This document shows, piece after piece, positions 1-8,767 of a stretch of DNA of 41,825 nt. The stretch is taken from NCBI RefSeq assembly GCF_011008565.1, contig NZ_JAAIWK010000031.1, positions 1-41,825 of the forward strand, read 5' to 3'. The position numbers and the translations under genes are program-made. Every line of letters begins with the position of its first letter. Position 1 is the stretch's first letter. The stretch is from Heyndrickxia ginsengihumi. Its GTDB lineage: Bacteria > Bacillota > Bacilli > Bacillales > Bacillaceae_C. The notes beneath the pieces are model-generated. The model saw nothing but the letters and a program-made list of their open reading frames with translations, was not told the DNA's origin and made no database searches.

Positions 1-26
1 TTAATATCATTATTATAAGCTAAAAA

Positions 27-64
27 GACAGTTAAAGGTTTAATTTATTCAACCTTTAACCGTC
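27..64. terminator. hairpin, possible transcription terminator
   Basis: Arms GTTAAAGGTT (31-40) and AACCTTTAAC (51-60) pair perfectly, and flanking GAC/GTC extend the stem after one mismatch. An A-run lies just left of the stem, so the T-tract is on the minus strand. No minus-strand gene reads into it within the window, so it may instead end a plus-strand gene located before position 1. Confidence 0.5.
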
Positions 65-70
65 TAATAA

Positions 71-118
71 TTTAATGGACTTTTTCAGTGCCCTCGTTTC
101 CCGCCTGCGGGGTCTCAT
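71..118 (-). repeat. fragment of dispersed Bacillaceae GC-rich repeat (copy A)
   Basis: Read on the minus strand this contains GAGACCCCGCAGG followed by CGGGAAACGAGG, a GC-rich island in AT-rich DNA. Related words occur at 11351-11413, 13161-13229 and 30645-30810. From memory, such CCTGCGGG / CCCGCGGAAAGCG blocks are dispersed intergenic repeats in many Bacillus genomes. It is partial and non-coding. Confidence 0.55.
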
Positions 119-251
119 TTTTTGCTTCAATCAGTTTCTGCATAAATTAGGTAAGTGTCGAGCATTATCTTTTGAAAAACAACAGTTATTTTTTCATTGA
201 CTCTCACGTTACGTAATACCTTAACATTTGGTTATAAGGGAGGTCGATAAC

Positions 252-1010
252 ATGAGAATCAAAGAAGTTGCTGATTTAGTCGGAATAAGTGTCCGTACTT
301 TACATCACTACGATGAGATTGGTTTACTAGTGCCTGATCAGGTCTCAGATACAGGGTATCGCATTTATTCAGAAAATAATCTTGCTTTGTTACAACAAAT
401 TTTATTTTTTAAAGAATTGGGCTTCCCTTTACAAACAATTAAGCAAATGATCTATAGTCCATCGTTTGATCGCTATGAAGCATTAACATTACAGAGAAAA
501 ATGTTAATAGAAAAACGCGTACAATTAGATCAAATGATTGCGACGATCGAAAAAACGATGCAGCATATGAAAGGGGAAGTACAAATGACGAATGAAGAGA
601 AATTTGCCGGTTTTCAATTTGATGAGAACCTTTATGAGCAAGAGGCTAGAAAACGTTGGGGAAACGATAAAGTGGATGAAGCAAATGCACGATTGAGAAA
701 GCTATCCAATGAGCAACAATTAGCGTTGAGAGAAGAAATGAATGCGATATTTAAAGAATTGGCCGATTTACGTTCTGGATTTCCAGCATCAAAAGAGGCG
801 CAAGTAACGATAAAAAAATGGTTTGATTTATTAAATCAACAGATTGGACAATATTCATTTGACGCTTTTAAGGGATTAGGTCAGCTGTATGTAGATGATG
901 AGCGGTTTACTAAAAATATTGATGCATTCGGTGAAGGATTGGCGCAATTTATGTCTCAAGCGATGCGTGTGTTTGCTGAGCGACAAAAGGAAGAAGCGGG
1001 GGCTGATTAG
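252..1010 (+). CDS. MerR-family regulator with TipAS-like effector domain
   Basis: The protein is a 252-residue transcriptional regulator. Residues 1-70 are a MerR winged helix: IKEVADLVGISVRTLHHYDE, then IGLLVPDQ and the Y-R-I-Y wing. A coiled dimer helix follows to about residue 110, and the C-terminal ~130 residues resemble the TipAS antibiotic-recognition domain (EQEARKRWG). It is likely a drug- or stress-responsive activator like B. subtilis Mta or Streptomyces TipAL. I chose ATG 252 over an upstream in-frame GTG at 228 because AGGGAGG sits 8 bases before it and the protein then begins directly with the MerR helix. Its target is not obvious: the next gene has its own promoter region and a terminator lies between them. 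Confidence 0.9.
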   Translation: MRIKEVADLVGISVRTLHHYDEIGLLVPDQVSDTGYRIYSENNLALLQQILFFKELGFPLQTIKQMIYSPSFDRYEALTLQRKMLIEKRVQLDQMIATIEKTMQHMKGEVQMTNEEKFAGFQFDENLYEQEARKRWGNDKVDEANARLRKLSNEQQLALREEMNAIFKELADLRSGFPASKEAQVTIKKWFDLLNQQIGQYSFDAFKGLGQLYVDDERFTKNIDAFGEGLAQFMSQAMRVFAERQKEEAGAD

Positions 1011-1023
1011 CTCCTGCTTTTTT
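994..1023 (+). terminator. rho-independent terminator of the MerR gene
   Basis: AAGCGGGGGCT (994-1004) pairs with AGCTCCTGCTT (1009-1019) allowing two G-U pairs, around a GATT loop and followed by a T-run. The stem contains the end of the MerR coding sequence and its stop codon. Confidence 0.75.
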
Positions 1024-1092
1024 CATTGAGAAGATAAAGTTACACAAACAGCGTGCATAGCTTTTAGACTGGATATCTATTATACTTTTAAT

Positions 1093-1106
1093 TGAAAGCG
1101 CTTTAA
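1093..1106 (+). promoter_or_regulatory. cre-like CcpA site before the flavoenzyme gene
   Basis: TGAAAGCGCTTTAA matches the CcpA consensus TGWAANCGNTNWCA at 13 of 14 positions. It lies 36 bases upstream of the start codon and just after a TATACT at 1081-1086 that could be a -10 box, so bound CcpA would repress. The role is inferred. Confidence 0.6.
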
Positions 1107-1141
1107 TATGTTAGGAAAAATATATAGTAGGAGATGGTTAG

Positions 1142-2215
1142 ATGTGGAATAATACGCAAGTAACCAACATGCTCTCGATTCAATATCCGATCATTCAGGC
1201 AGGGATGGCGGGAGGAGTGACTAGTCCAGAGCTTGTGGCGGCTGTTTCAAATGCAGGAGCGTTAGGATCAATTGGCGCAGGATATATGACAATGGAATCA
1301 TTAGAGAATACGATTCAAACGGTGAAAACATTAACAACGAATCCTTTCAGTGTTAACATCTTTGTTCCTGAACAAACAGCTGTTACAGAAGAAGAAATTG
1401 CATCGGCTAATGAATTATTAAATCCAATTAGAAAACAGTTAGGAATGGATCCAACATATAAAAGACCAATGATAAACGATGAGCTTTTTCACAAGCAAAT
1501 TGATCTTATTATTCAGCACCGAGTACCAATTTGCAGTTTTACATTCGGAATTCCGCCAAAGAACGAAATCGCGCGTTTAAAGGAAAAAGGAATAATATTG
1601 ATAGGGACTGCCACATCTGTGAACGAAGCATTATTAAATGAAAAAGCAGGAATGGATATGATTGTTGCACAAGGCAGTGAAGCGGGAGGACACCGCGGCA
1701 GTTTTGCAACGGCGTTTGATCTGGCTATGATCGGCACAATGGCCCTTGTTCCGCAAATCGTTGATGCTGTGAGTATCCCCGTTATTGCAGCAGGTGGGAT
1801 TATGGATGGAAGAGGTGTGCTAGCTTCACTTATTTTAGGTGCACAAGCTGTTCAAATGGGAACTGCGTTTGTAACTTGTATAGAAAGCGGCGCACATCCG
1901 TTACATAAACAAGCAATATTAGAGGGGACAGAAGATCAAACAGTAGTGACTGCGACCTTTAGTGGAAAACCGGCACGCGGTATGAATAATAAGTTTATTC
2001 AAATGCTGCAAGATCAGCAGCACAATATACTACCTTATCCGTATCAAAATGTGTTAACCCAAGATATTCGCAAAGAAGCCGGAAAACAGAATAGACCAGA
2101 ATTTCTCGCACTTTGGAGCGGGCAACATCCACGTTCAAGCAGACAGATTCATGCGGCTGAACTTATTATGGGCTTAGCAGCACAAGTTCGTCGTTTGGCG
2201 GAAACATTTTCGTAA
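1142..2215 (+). CDS. NAD(P)H-dependent FMN oxidoreductase, nitronate monooxygenase / FabK-like
   Basis: The 357-residue cytosolic flavoenzyme belongs to the 2-nitropropane dioxygenase/nitronate monooxygenase family, a TIM barrel that binds FMN. Visible hallmarks are the N-terminal PIIQAGMAGGVTSPELVAAV strand-loop, the AQGSEAGGHRG glycine motif with a histidine, and the phosphate-binding IPVIAAGGIMDGRGV and GAQAVQMGTAF segments. Members oxidise alkyl nitronates, or act as enoyl-ACP reductase II (FabK). The AGGH segment fits nitronate monooxygenases, but substrate cannot be fixed from sequence. ATG 1142 follows AGGAG by 8 bases. The gene stands alone between a cre site and a terminator. The aco operon downstream has its own sigma-54 promoter, so a shared function is not implied. 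Confidence 0.85.
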   Translation: MWNNTQVTNMLSIQYPIIQAGMAGGVTSPELVAAVSNAGALGSIGAGYMTMESLENTIQTVKTLTTNPFSVNIFVPEQTAVTEEEIASANELLNPIRKQLGMDPTYKRPMINDELFHKQIDLIIQHRVPICSFTFGIPPKNEIARLKEKGIILIGTATSVNEALLNEKAGMDMIVAQGSEAGGHRGSFATAFDLAMIGTMALVPQIVDAVSIPVIAAGGIMDGRGVLASLILGAQAVQMGTAFVTCIESGAHPLHKQAILEGTEDQTVVTATFSGKPARGMNNKFIQMLQDQQHNILPYPYQNVLTQDIRKEAGKQNRPEFLALWSGQHPRSSRQIHAAELIMGLAAQVRRLAETFS

Positions 2216-2230
2216 TCAAAAGTGAGACGA

Positions 2231-2277
2231 AGTGAGACAAAATGAGACAACTGTACAATTTTGTCTCACTTTTTTTA
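2231..2277 (+). terminator. terminator of the flavoenzyme gene, overlapping GTGAGAC repeats (possible AcoR enhancer)
   Basis: AGTGAGACAAAA (2231-2242) pairs perfectly with TTTTGTCTCACT (2259-2270), followed by seven more Ts. The word GTGAGAC occurs at 2222 and 2232, TGAGAC at 2243, and the inverse GTCTCAC at 2263. The cluster is 50-100 bases upstream of the sigma-54 promoter, where an enhancer-binding activator would sit. The terminator is clear; the AcoR-binding role is inference. Confidence 0.75.
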
Positions 2278-2318
2278 TGGACACATCCATCAAACGTTAA
2301 ATTACCGGCTTCGAATTT

Positions 2319-2336
2319 TTGGCACAATACTTGCAT
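2319..2336 (+). promoter_or_regulatory. sigma-54 (SigL) -24/-12 promoter of acoABCL
   Basis: TTGGCACAATACTTGCAT contains TGGCAC and TTGCA with the five-base gap required by the sigma-54 consensus (TGGCAC-N5-TTGCW). It lies 42 bases upstream of the acoA start. In B. subtilis the acoABCL operon is known to use SigL with the activator AcoR, and an acoR gene is present here at 8916. Confidence 0.93.
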
Positions 2337-2377
2337 CTATAGATAGCGAAAGACTTTTGAAATTAGGAGGTAGAATA

Positions 2378-3376
2378 ATGAAAACGACAAAAAGTCAAAG
2401 TAGTAGAAATGTGTTAAGTAAAGAAAAAGCACAATGGATCTATCAAAAAATGTTAGAAATTCGTAAATTTGAGGATAAAGTTCATGAAATTTTTGCTAGT
2501 GGTGTTCTACCAGGTTTTGTTCATTTATATTCGGGTGAAGAGGCAGTAGCTGTTGGTGTCTGTGCCCATTTAAATGACAAAGATTATATTACAAGTACAC
2601 ATCGCGGACACGGTCATTGCATTGCAAAAGGATGCGATTTAAAAGGAATGATGGCAGAAATATACGGGAAAGCTACTGGATTATGCAAAGGTAAAGGTGG
2701 CTCCATGCATATCGCTGACTTAGATAAAGGGATGTTAGGAGCCAATGGAATCGTTGGCGGAGGCTTTCCATTAGCATGTGGGGCAGCACTTACAGCAAAG
2801 TATAAAAAGACAAATAATGTAAGCGTTTGCTTCTTTGGTGATGGTGCAAATAACCATGGAACATTCCATGAAGGGATTAATTTAGCTGCAGCATGGAAAT
2901 TACCAGTTGTTTTTGTAGCTGAAAATAATGGCTATGCTGAAGCAACACCATTTACGTATGCTTCGAGTTGTAAAACGATTGCTGATCGTGCAATTGCCTA
3001 TAATATTCCAGGTATTCGCGTCGATGGGAAAGATCTACTTGCAGTCTATCAAGCAGCTGAAGAAGCGGTAAAGAGAGCACGAAATGGGGAAGGACCTACA
3101 ATTATTGAATGTATTACGTATCGAAATTACGGTCATTTTGAAGGTGATGCTCAAACGTATAAGCCTGAACAGGAAAAGAAACAGCATTTAACAGAAAAAG
3201 ATGCAATTGTCCTTTATAAACAATACTTATTAGATCAAAATCTTTTCACACAAGAAGAATTAAGTTCGCTGGAAAAATCAGTTGAGGATGCTGTTAAAGA
3301 AGCAGTGAAGTTTAGTGAAGAAAGCCCTTATCCAAGTGCATCAGAACTTTTAACAGATGTTTATGTTTCCTATTAA
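2378..3376 (+). CDS. acoA: acetoin dehydrogenase E1 component, alpha subunit
   Basis: The 332-residue protein is the thiamine-diphosphate-binding alpha chain of the E1 component. With AcoB it cleaves acetoin, releasing acetaldehyde and passing an acetyl unit to the lipoyl arm of AcoC. The ThDP motif is visible as GDGANN near residue 155 and the closing ENNGYA about 27 residues later; the TSTHRGHGH and GKGGSMH segments are typical of the E1-alpha family. I start at ATG 2378, 7 bases after TTAGGAGG; a longer in-frame reading from 2261 would begin inside the upstream terminator and span the sigma-54 promoter. It is the first gene of acoABCL. A cre-like TGTAAGCGTTTGCT lies inside the gene at 2818-2831 (12 of 14 positions), which might act as a CcpA roadblock. 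Confidence 0.95.
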   Translation: MKTTKSQSSRNVLSKEKAQWIYQKMLEIRKFEDKVHEIFASGVLPGFVHLYSGEEAVAVGVCAHLNDKDYITSTHRGHGHCIAKGCDLKGMMAEIYGKATGLCKGKGGSMHIADLDKGMLGANGIVGGGFPLACGAALTAKYKKTNNVSVCFFGDGANNHGTFHEGINLAAAWKLPVVFVAENNGYAEATPFTYASSCKTIADRAIAYNIPGIRVDGKDLLAVYQAAEEAVKRARNGEGPTIIECITYRNYGHFEGDAQTYKPEQEKKQHLTEKDAIVLYKQYLLDQNLFTQEELSSLEKSVEDAVKEAVKFSEESPYPSASELLTDVYVSY

Positions 3377-3423
3377 TCATTTAGTTCAAGGTATCAGTCG
3401 AAAAGTAAAGGGAGGAAGATAAC

Positions 3424-4452
3424 ATGGGAAGAACGATCAGTATGTCAACTGCCATTAATGAGGCTATGAAACTAGCAATGAGAAGAGATGAAAATGTTGT
3501 TTTATTAGGTGAAGATGTGGCTGGAGGTGCACAGGTTGATCACCTGCAAGATGATGAGGCTTGGGGCGGTGTACTTGGTGTTACGAAAGGATTAGTCCAA
3601 GAGTTTGGGCGTGAACGGATTTTAGATACGCCAATTGCTGAAGCTGGCTATATGGGAGCAGCAATGGCAGCAGCATCAACTGGACTTAGACCGATTGCCG
3701 AACTAATGTTTAATGATTTCATTGGCAGTTGTTTAGACGAAGTATTAAACCAAGGAGCAAAATTCCGTTATATGTTTGGCGGGAAAGCGCAAGTACCTGT
3801 AACTGTGCGGACAATGCACGGTGCTGGTTTTAGAGCAGCTGCCCAGCATTCCCAAACATTATATGGTCTTTTCACAAGTATTCCAGGTTTAAAAGTAGTC
3901 GTTCCATCAACTCCTTATGATGCAAAAGGGTTATTACTTGCTGCCATTGAAGATAATGACCCAGTTATCTATTTTGAAGATAAGACTCTTTATAACATGA
4001 CAGGGGATGTACCAGAAGGATATTATACGATCCCATTAGGAAAAGCCGATATTAAACGTGAAGGTAATGACATTACTGTAGTAGCGATTGGAAAGCAAGT
4101 TCAAACGGCACTTCAAGCTGCTGAACAGTTAGCGAAAAACGGAATTGAACTAGAAGTAATTGATCCCCGCAGTCTATCTCCACTTGATGAAGATACTATT
4201 TTATCATCGGTGGCGAAGACAAATAGATTAATTGTCATTGATGAAGCGAATCCGAGATGCAGTGTTGCGACCGATATTGCTTCACTTGTCGCTGATAAAG
4301 GATTTGATGATTTGGATGCACCAATTAAAAAGATTACAGCACCACATACGCCTGTACCATTTTCTCCTCAGTTAGAAGATATTTATTTACCAACACCTGA
4401 GAAGGTCATTCAAGTTGTTTCAGAATTATTAGGAGAAACGATTGGAGTATAA
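3424..4452 (+). CDS. acoB: acetoin dehydrogenase E1 component, beta subunit
   Basis: The 342-residue beta chain of the E1 heterotetramer pairs with AcoA in cytosolic acetoin cleavage. It shows the E1-beta transketolase pyrimidine domain (AINEAMKLAMRRDENVVLLG, DTPIAEAGYMGAAMAA, RPIAELMFNDF) and the C-terminal transketolase domain with VIDPRSLSPLDEDTI. Length and order match AcoB rather than a branched-chain or pyruvate E1-beta, judging by gene context. ATG 3424 is preceded by AAGGGAGG. It lies 47 bases after acoA without a terminator and 22 bases before acoC, so it is read from the same sigma-54 transcript. Confidence 0.95.
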   Translation: MGRTISMSTAINEAMKLAMRRDENVVLLGEDVAGGAQVDHLQDDEAWGGVLGVTKGLVQEFGRERILDTPIAEAGYMGAAMAAASTGLRPIAELMFNDFIGSCLDEVLNQGAKFRYMFGGKAQVPVTVRTMHGAGFRAAAQHSQTLYGLFTSIPGLKVVVPSTPYDAKGLLLAAIEDNDPVIYFEDKTLYNMTGDVPEGYYTIPLGKADIKREGNDITVVAIGKQVQTALQAAEQLAKNGIELEVIDPRSLSPLDEDTILSSVAKTNRLIVIDEANPRCSVATDIASLVADKGFDDLDAPIKKITAPHTPVPFSPQLEDIYLPTPEKVIQVVSELLGETIGV

Positions 4453-4474
4453 GGTTTAGAAAGGGGAGAGCGTT

Positions 4475-5734
4475 ATGGCTACTGAAGTGATTATGCCAAA
4501 ATTAGGAATGGCAATGAAAGTTGGTACTGTTTCACAGTGGAACAAAACAGAGGGAGAGCCCGTACAAAAAGGAGATTTAATTGCTACGATTTCTTCTGAA
4601 AAAATTGAAATGGATTTAGAAGCACCTGAAAATGGTACGGTTTTAAAAATTTCAGTACCTGAAGGCGAAGAAGTTCCGCCTGGTACAATTATCGGATATA
4701 TCGGGAAAGAAAATGAGAATGTCAGTATTAGTCATTCTAGTGAGAATCCACAAGAACAACAAAATATTTCTAAAGTCGAAGAGGTAAATGTTAATAAACC
4801 GGCTGCTGAAACAGTACGAGTTCAAACAGCAAGCCAACAAAAAAGGGTGAAAATCTCACCAGTTGCTCGGAAAATGGCAAAAAAAGCTGGCTTAGATATT
4901 ACACATATTCAAGGTTCAGGTCCTGGAGGTAGAATTGTAAAAATTGACGTGCTTCAAGCGATTGAACAGACGAAGGCAGCACCGACTGCAATTGTACAAG
5001 AGGAACCGCAAGTAGTTGCAGCAAACCATACTGTTGCGGCAGAAGAAGGTAAAAAAGTTCCTGTGACCGGAATGCGCAAAGTGATTGCAACCCGTATGTT
5101 CGATAGCTTGCAAAATAGTGCCCAATTAACAATTACAATGAAGGCAGATGTAACAGAGCTAAAAGCATTAAAAAATCAACTGAAAGATACTGTTGCAAAA
5201 GTTTTTGAACATAAATTAACGATTACTGATTATGTTGCTCGGGCTGTAACACTTGCTCTATTGCAACATCCACAAATGAACAGTACTTTTAAAGATGGTT
5301 CAATTTACACGTATGATCATGTTCACCTTGGTATGGCGGTTGCGCTAGAAAAAGGCTTGGTTGTACCTGTCATTCGCAATGCTGATTCGCTAAGTTTGAC
5401 AGCTTTATCCAAACAAATTAAAGAAGCTGCTGATCGCGCCAAAACTGGGCAATTAGCAAATGAAGACATACAAGGATCAACGTTTACAATTTCAAGCTTA
5501 GGCGGTTATGATGTTGAGTTCTTTACGCCTGTTTTGAATCCACCTGAAGCAGGCATCCTTGGAGTTGGCACAATAACTGATGTACCAACTTATATTGGGG
5601 GAAAATTAGAAAGAAGAAGCATTTTGCCGCTTAGTTTAACTTTCGATCATCGTGTATTGGATGGCGCACCAGCTGCAGCATTTTTACAAACGGTTAAACA
5701 ATACTTAGAAGAACCTATTACAATACTTTTGTAG
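4475..5734 (+). CDS. acoC: dihydrolipoamide acetyltransferase, E2 of acetoin dehydrogenase
   Basis: The 419-residue E2 core enzyme transfers the acetyl group from lipoate to CoA, forming acetyl-CoA. Residues 1-76 are a lipoyl domain with the lipoylated lysine at about Lys43 in SSEKIEMD. A flexible linker follows, then a peripheral-subunit-binding domain at about 125-160 (ISPVARKMAKKAGLDI, GSGPGGRI). The catalytic domain ends with the acyltransferase motif DHRVLDG, giving His392 and Asp396. The protein is full length and has one lipoyl domain. GGGGAGAG precedes ATG 4475. The stop is followed almost directly by the acoL ribosome site, suggesting coupled translation. Confidence 0.95.
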   Translation: MATEVIMPKLGMAMKVGTVSQWNKTEGEPVQKGDLIATISSEKIEMDLEAPENGTVLKISVPEGEEVPPGTIIGYIGKENENVSISHSSENPQEQQNISKVEEVNVNKPAAETVRVQTASQQKRVKISPVARKMAKKAGLDITHIQGSGPGGRIVKIDVLQAIEQTKAAPTAIVQEEPQVVAANHTVAAEEGKKVPVTGMRKVIATRMFDSLQNSAQLTITMKADVTELKALKNQLKDTVAKVFEHKLTITDYVARAVTLALLQHPQMNSTFKDGSIYTYDHVHLGMAVALEKGLVVPVIRNADSLSLTALSKQIKEAADRAKTGQLANEDIQGSTFTISSLGGYDVEFFTPVLNPPEAGILGVGTITDVPTYIGGKLERRSILPLSLTFDHRVLDGAPAAAFLQTVKQYLEEPITILL

Positions 5735-5750
5735 AAAGGAGGTGCTTCTA

Positions 5751-7130
5751 TTGACAACGATCGCAATCATTGGAGGAGGACCTGCTGGATATGTAGCGGC
5801 AATTACCGCTGCCCAGCAGGGGCAAGAAGTTATCCTGATTGAACAACGTTCTTTAGGCGGTACGTGTTTAAATACCGGCTGTATGCCAACAAAAACGTTG
5901 TTAGAAAGTGCATCAATGTTTAATCAAATAAAACATGCAAATCAATTTGGCATACAATTACCAGTAGACGCAGTAAGCATAAATTGGCAGCAAGTATTGG
6001 AACGAAAAGAACAAATCGTTGGCAAGCTTGTTCAAGGTATCCAATATTTAATGAAAAAGAATAAAATAACAATAAAAATAGGGAAGGCATCGTTTTTAAC
6101 AAACCACACCGTGGTTGTTGAAAACAATGAGCAAAAAGAAACAGTTGAAGCTGATCAATTTATTATTGCGACTGGTTCTGAGTCCATACCGTTGCCGTTT
6201 GCACCTTTTGATGAAAAATGGATTATTAGCAGTAATCAAGCACTTGAGTTGCCGCAAGTCCCTAACTCCCTTTTAATTGTTGGTGGGGGTGTTATTGGCT
6301 GTGAGTTTGCAAGTATATACAGCAGAATGGGAACAAAAGTAACGATCGTTGAAATGGCCGATCAAATCTTGCCAGGGGAAGATAAAGATACAGTTGCGTT
6401 CCTACATAATCAATTGCAACAGGATGGCGTAACAATACGAACTTCCACTGCTGTAAAAGAACTTGACAACATCAATCAAGTAGCATTGCTCGAAAATGAA
6501 CAGGGAAAACACGAGGTTTACGCTGATTATATTCTTGTTGCTATTGGAAGAAGTCCCCGTATCCATGATTTAAATTTAGAATACATCGGCGTAGAAGTGA
6601 GCAAACGAGGCATTATTGTTAATGAACAGATGCAAACAACAGTTCCAAATATTTATGCATGTGGAGATGTAGTCGGAGGAATACAGCTCGCACACGTCGG
6701 CTTTCATGAAGGAGAGGTAGCAGCATCCAATGCATCCGGGCTAGAGGCAAAAGTTAATTATCGGGCTGTACCACGCTGTATTTATACATTCCCTGAGATT
6801 GCCAGTGTTGGTATGACTGAAAAAACCGCCAATGAAATGTATCCACATATAAAAAAAGGTGAGTTTCCCTTCTCGGCAAACGGGAAAGCACTCATCGCAA
6901 ATGAACAAGAAGGTAAGGTTAAAGTATTAATTGATCCGGAGTACGATGAAATTATTGGGATTTCCATTGTTGGACCTCATGCAACAGAATTAATTGGTCA
7001 AGGGACTATCATGCTACATGCCGAGCTAACTTCAGACAGTATGGATCACTTTATTGCAGCTCACCCAACATTATCCGAAGCGATCCATGAAGCCATTTTA
7101 AATGCAAATGGTCAGTCCATTCATATATAA
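5751..7130 (+). CDS. acoL: dihydrolipoamide dehydrogenase, E3 of acetoin dehydrogenase
   Basis: The 459-residue FAD enzyme re-oxidises the lipoyl arm of AcoC with NAD+. Features in order are the FAD-binding IIGGGPAGY at 6-14, the redox disulfide Cys39-Cys44 in GGTCLNTGCMPTK, the NAD-binding GGGVIGCEFASIY near 176, the second FAD motif YACGDV, and the C-terminal HPTLSE holding the catalytic His/Glu pair near 438 and 443. I start at TTG 5751: AGAAAGGAGG ends six to eight bases before it, whereas an in-frame GTG at 5742 overlaps the ribosome site. It is the last gene of acoABCL, followed by a strong terminator. Confidence 0.95.
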   Translation: MTTIAIIGGGPAGYVAAITAAQQGQEVILIEQRSLGGTCLNTGCMPTKTLLESASMFNQIKHANQFGIQLPVDAVSINWQQVLERKEQIVGKLVQGIQYLMKKNKITIKIGKASFLTNHTVVVENNEQKETVEADQFIIATGSESIPLPFAPFDEKWIISSNQALELPQVPNSLLIVGGGVIGCEFASIYSRMGTKVTIVEMADQILPGEDKDTVAFLHNQLQQDGVTIRTSTAVKELDNINQVALLENEQGKHEVYADYILVAIGRSPRIHDLNLEYIGVEVSKRGIIVNEQMQTTVPNIYACGDVVGGIQLAHVGFHEGEVAASNASGLEAKVNYRAVPRCIYTFPEIASVGMTEKTANEMYPHIKKGEFPFSANGKALIANEQEGKVKVLIDPEYDEIIGISIVGPHATELIGQGTIMLHAELTSDSMDHFIAAHPTLSEAIHEAILNANGQSIHI

Positions 7131-7139
7131 TCATACACA

Positions 7140-7186
7140 TACGACAAAATCTCGGATATCAGTTATGCTTCCGAGATTTTGTCGTA
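7140..7186 (+). terminator. terminator of acoABCL
   Basis: TACGACAAAATCTCGG (7140-7155) and CCGAGATTTTGTCGTA (7171-7186) form a perfect 16-bp stem with a 15-base loop, 10 bases after the acoL stop. Confidence 0.85.
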
Positions 7187-7694
7187 TTCATGTTTTCTTT
7201 TCTTTCCGCATGTAACGCACTCGCTTGTGTAATAATCATATTTATGACATCTACGAAAAAAGCAAACAATTGCTTTTAACCTTTTCATATGTAGTTGCTC
7301 CTCTGAATGTTTTAATAGTATGTAATAAAGAATACAGAAGGAACATTATACAACCATTACAAACAGATTAAGAACGATGAGAAAATTATTAAATTAAAGT
7401 TAAAATTAAAACAAAACGATGAACTATTATTGCGTAAAAATTAAGAAAAAGAGGAGTGGTCATCCAAAAGGGTATTTGATTTCCGCTCCGATCAACTTCT
7501 TCATGATCCGCTTTAGGGGCACAAATTCAATTAAAAACAACGCCCTTCTGTAAAGATCAATGAATATCTTAATCATCCAAAAGTGATTGTAGTTTTTTGT
7601 TCTTCTTCTAAACGAGAGGAAAAAGTCGCTGCAGAAAATAAAAATAATAAATAATTACAATAAAAGCCTTTTAATGAATAAACTGCAATTGCAT
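7187..7694. other. non-coding stretch with a repeat fragment and possible ORF relics
   Basis: No gene with a ribosome site is visible. Positions 7478-7500 carry, on the minus strand, GGAGCGGAAATCAA, which matches the end of the dispersed repeat at 11351-11413. Two short open plus-strand stretches end in stops near 7444 and 7653; the second reads HPKVIVVFCSSSKREEKVAA and looks protein-like, but has no start and no relative I recognise. It may be a decayed gene. Confidence 0.4.
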
Positions 7695-8600
7695 CTATTT
7701 TTCTATTCCTTCAACACATAGTGGTTTCTTCACTGTTTTTTTCAATTTTACATCGTTCATAAACATTGTGCTTCCAAAAATGGTGATTAAGCCAAAAATT
7801 GTACCTACAGAAATATGTTCATGAAGAAATAGCACTCCAAATATTACACCAAAGAGCGGAACTAGAAATGTGACGCTTAATGTTTTCGTTGGCCCAACAT
7901 GATGAATGAGATAAAAATAGAGCAAATATCCGATGGATGTCGAAAAAATTGCTAGACTGATAACTGCGATTGCAACAGTAAATGTGACAGGCTGATGAGG
8001 TAGATTTGTCACACTAAATGGAATAAGTAGAAGTCCTGCCCCTAATTGCTGGCCAGTCGCTAATGTAAGTGGAGGCTCTCCAACAAAAACACGTTTCGTA
8101 TAGACTCCGCCAATGCCGTAAAATAGAGCAGCTAATAAAGAAAAACAAATTGATATGATAACAGTGAATGTTAATGAAACGGAACTCCAGCCAACAAGAA
8201 TGACAACACCGACCATACCGATTGGAATGCCGATTAACTTTCGCAATGTTAATGTTTCCTTTAACCAAATACGCGCAACAATTGCGGTGAAGACAGGTGT
8301 TGTTGCATTAAGAATTGCTGCAATAGAGGCAGTCAAATGAAGTGTAGATGTAGCGATTAATGTAAATGGAATCGCTGCGTTGAAAGCTCCTAACAACAAG
8401 TATTCCTTCCATTTTGCTTTTAAGTTTGGAAGTCTTCTTATTAATAATGCATATATAAGGAGGAACAGCCCAGCAATCATGACACGAACATCAATTAAGA
8501 CGAGAGGTCCTAATACAGGAGAAGCAATACGCATAAATAAAAAAGAGGCCCCCCATAGCGCTCCTAGAATTAGCAGAGCGCTAAATTCAGTTATTTTCAT
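7695..8600 (-). CDS. EamA-family (DMT superfamily) transporter
   Basis: The 301-residue integral membrane protein has about ten hydrophobic helices arranged as two EamA repeats. Each repeat carries the family look, for example LILGALWGASFLFMR at the N-terminus and LFGVIFGVLFLHEHISVGTI near the C-terminus. Members export amino acids, metabolites or drugs; the substrate cannot be assigned. I start at ATG 8600 (MKITEF), 8 bases after GGAG; an in-frame ATG at 8633 lacks a ribosome site. It lies between the aco operon and acoR on the opposite strand, reading toward acoL, and looks like an insertion into the acetoin locus. A second, broken EamA gene lies at 10825-11121. Confidence 0.88.
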   Translation of the reverse strand: MKITEFSALLILGALWGASFLFMRIASPVLGPLVLIDVRVMIAGLFLLIYALLIRRLPNLKAKWKEYLLLGAFNAAIPFTLIATSTLHLTASIAAILNATTPVFTAIVARIWLKETLTLRKLIGIPIGMVGVVILVGWSSVSLTFTVIISICFSLLAALFYGIGGVYTKRVFVGEPPLTLATGQQLGAGLLLIPFSVTNLPHQPVTFTVAIAVISLAIFSTSIGYLLYFYLIHHVGPTKTLSVTFLVPLFGVIFGVLFLHEHISVGTIFGLITIFGSTMFMNDVKLKKTVKKPLCVEGIEK

Positions 8601-8767
8601 TATTTTCACTCCATTCAGTATTTCCTTTATCATAAAGCCACACGATATTATTCGTCAATTGAATATTCGCCGTATATCTATTCCGATTATAATTAACGCC
8701 AAGTCTTGAAGCGTGAACATGCAGCTTTCAAACGAAAGTTATGTCGAAAAATAAAGAATTATAAAAA

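Noticed and set aside
2261-2377. Longer N-terminus for acoA
   Set aside because: It would translate the upstream terminator arm and the sigma-54 promoter; the ribosome site fits ATG 2378.
2378-7130. Pyruvate or branched-chain dehydrogenase operon instead of acetoin dehydrogenase
   Set aside because: The sigma-54 promoter and the neighbouring acoR gene fit the acetoin system.
8380-8709. 109-codon plus-strand open frame
   Set aside because: It lies antisense to the start of the EamA transporter, has no ribosome site and has no protein-family character.
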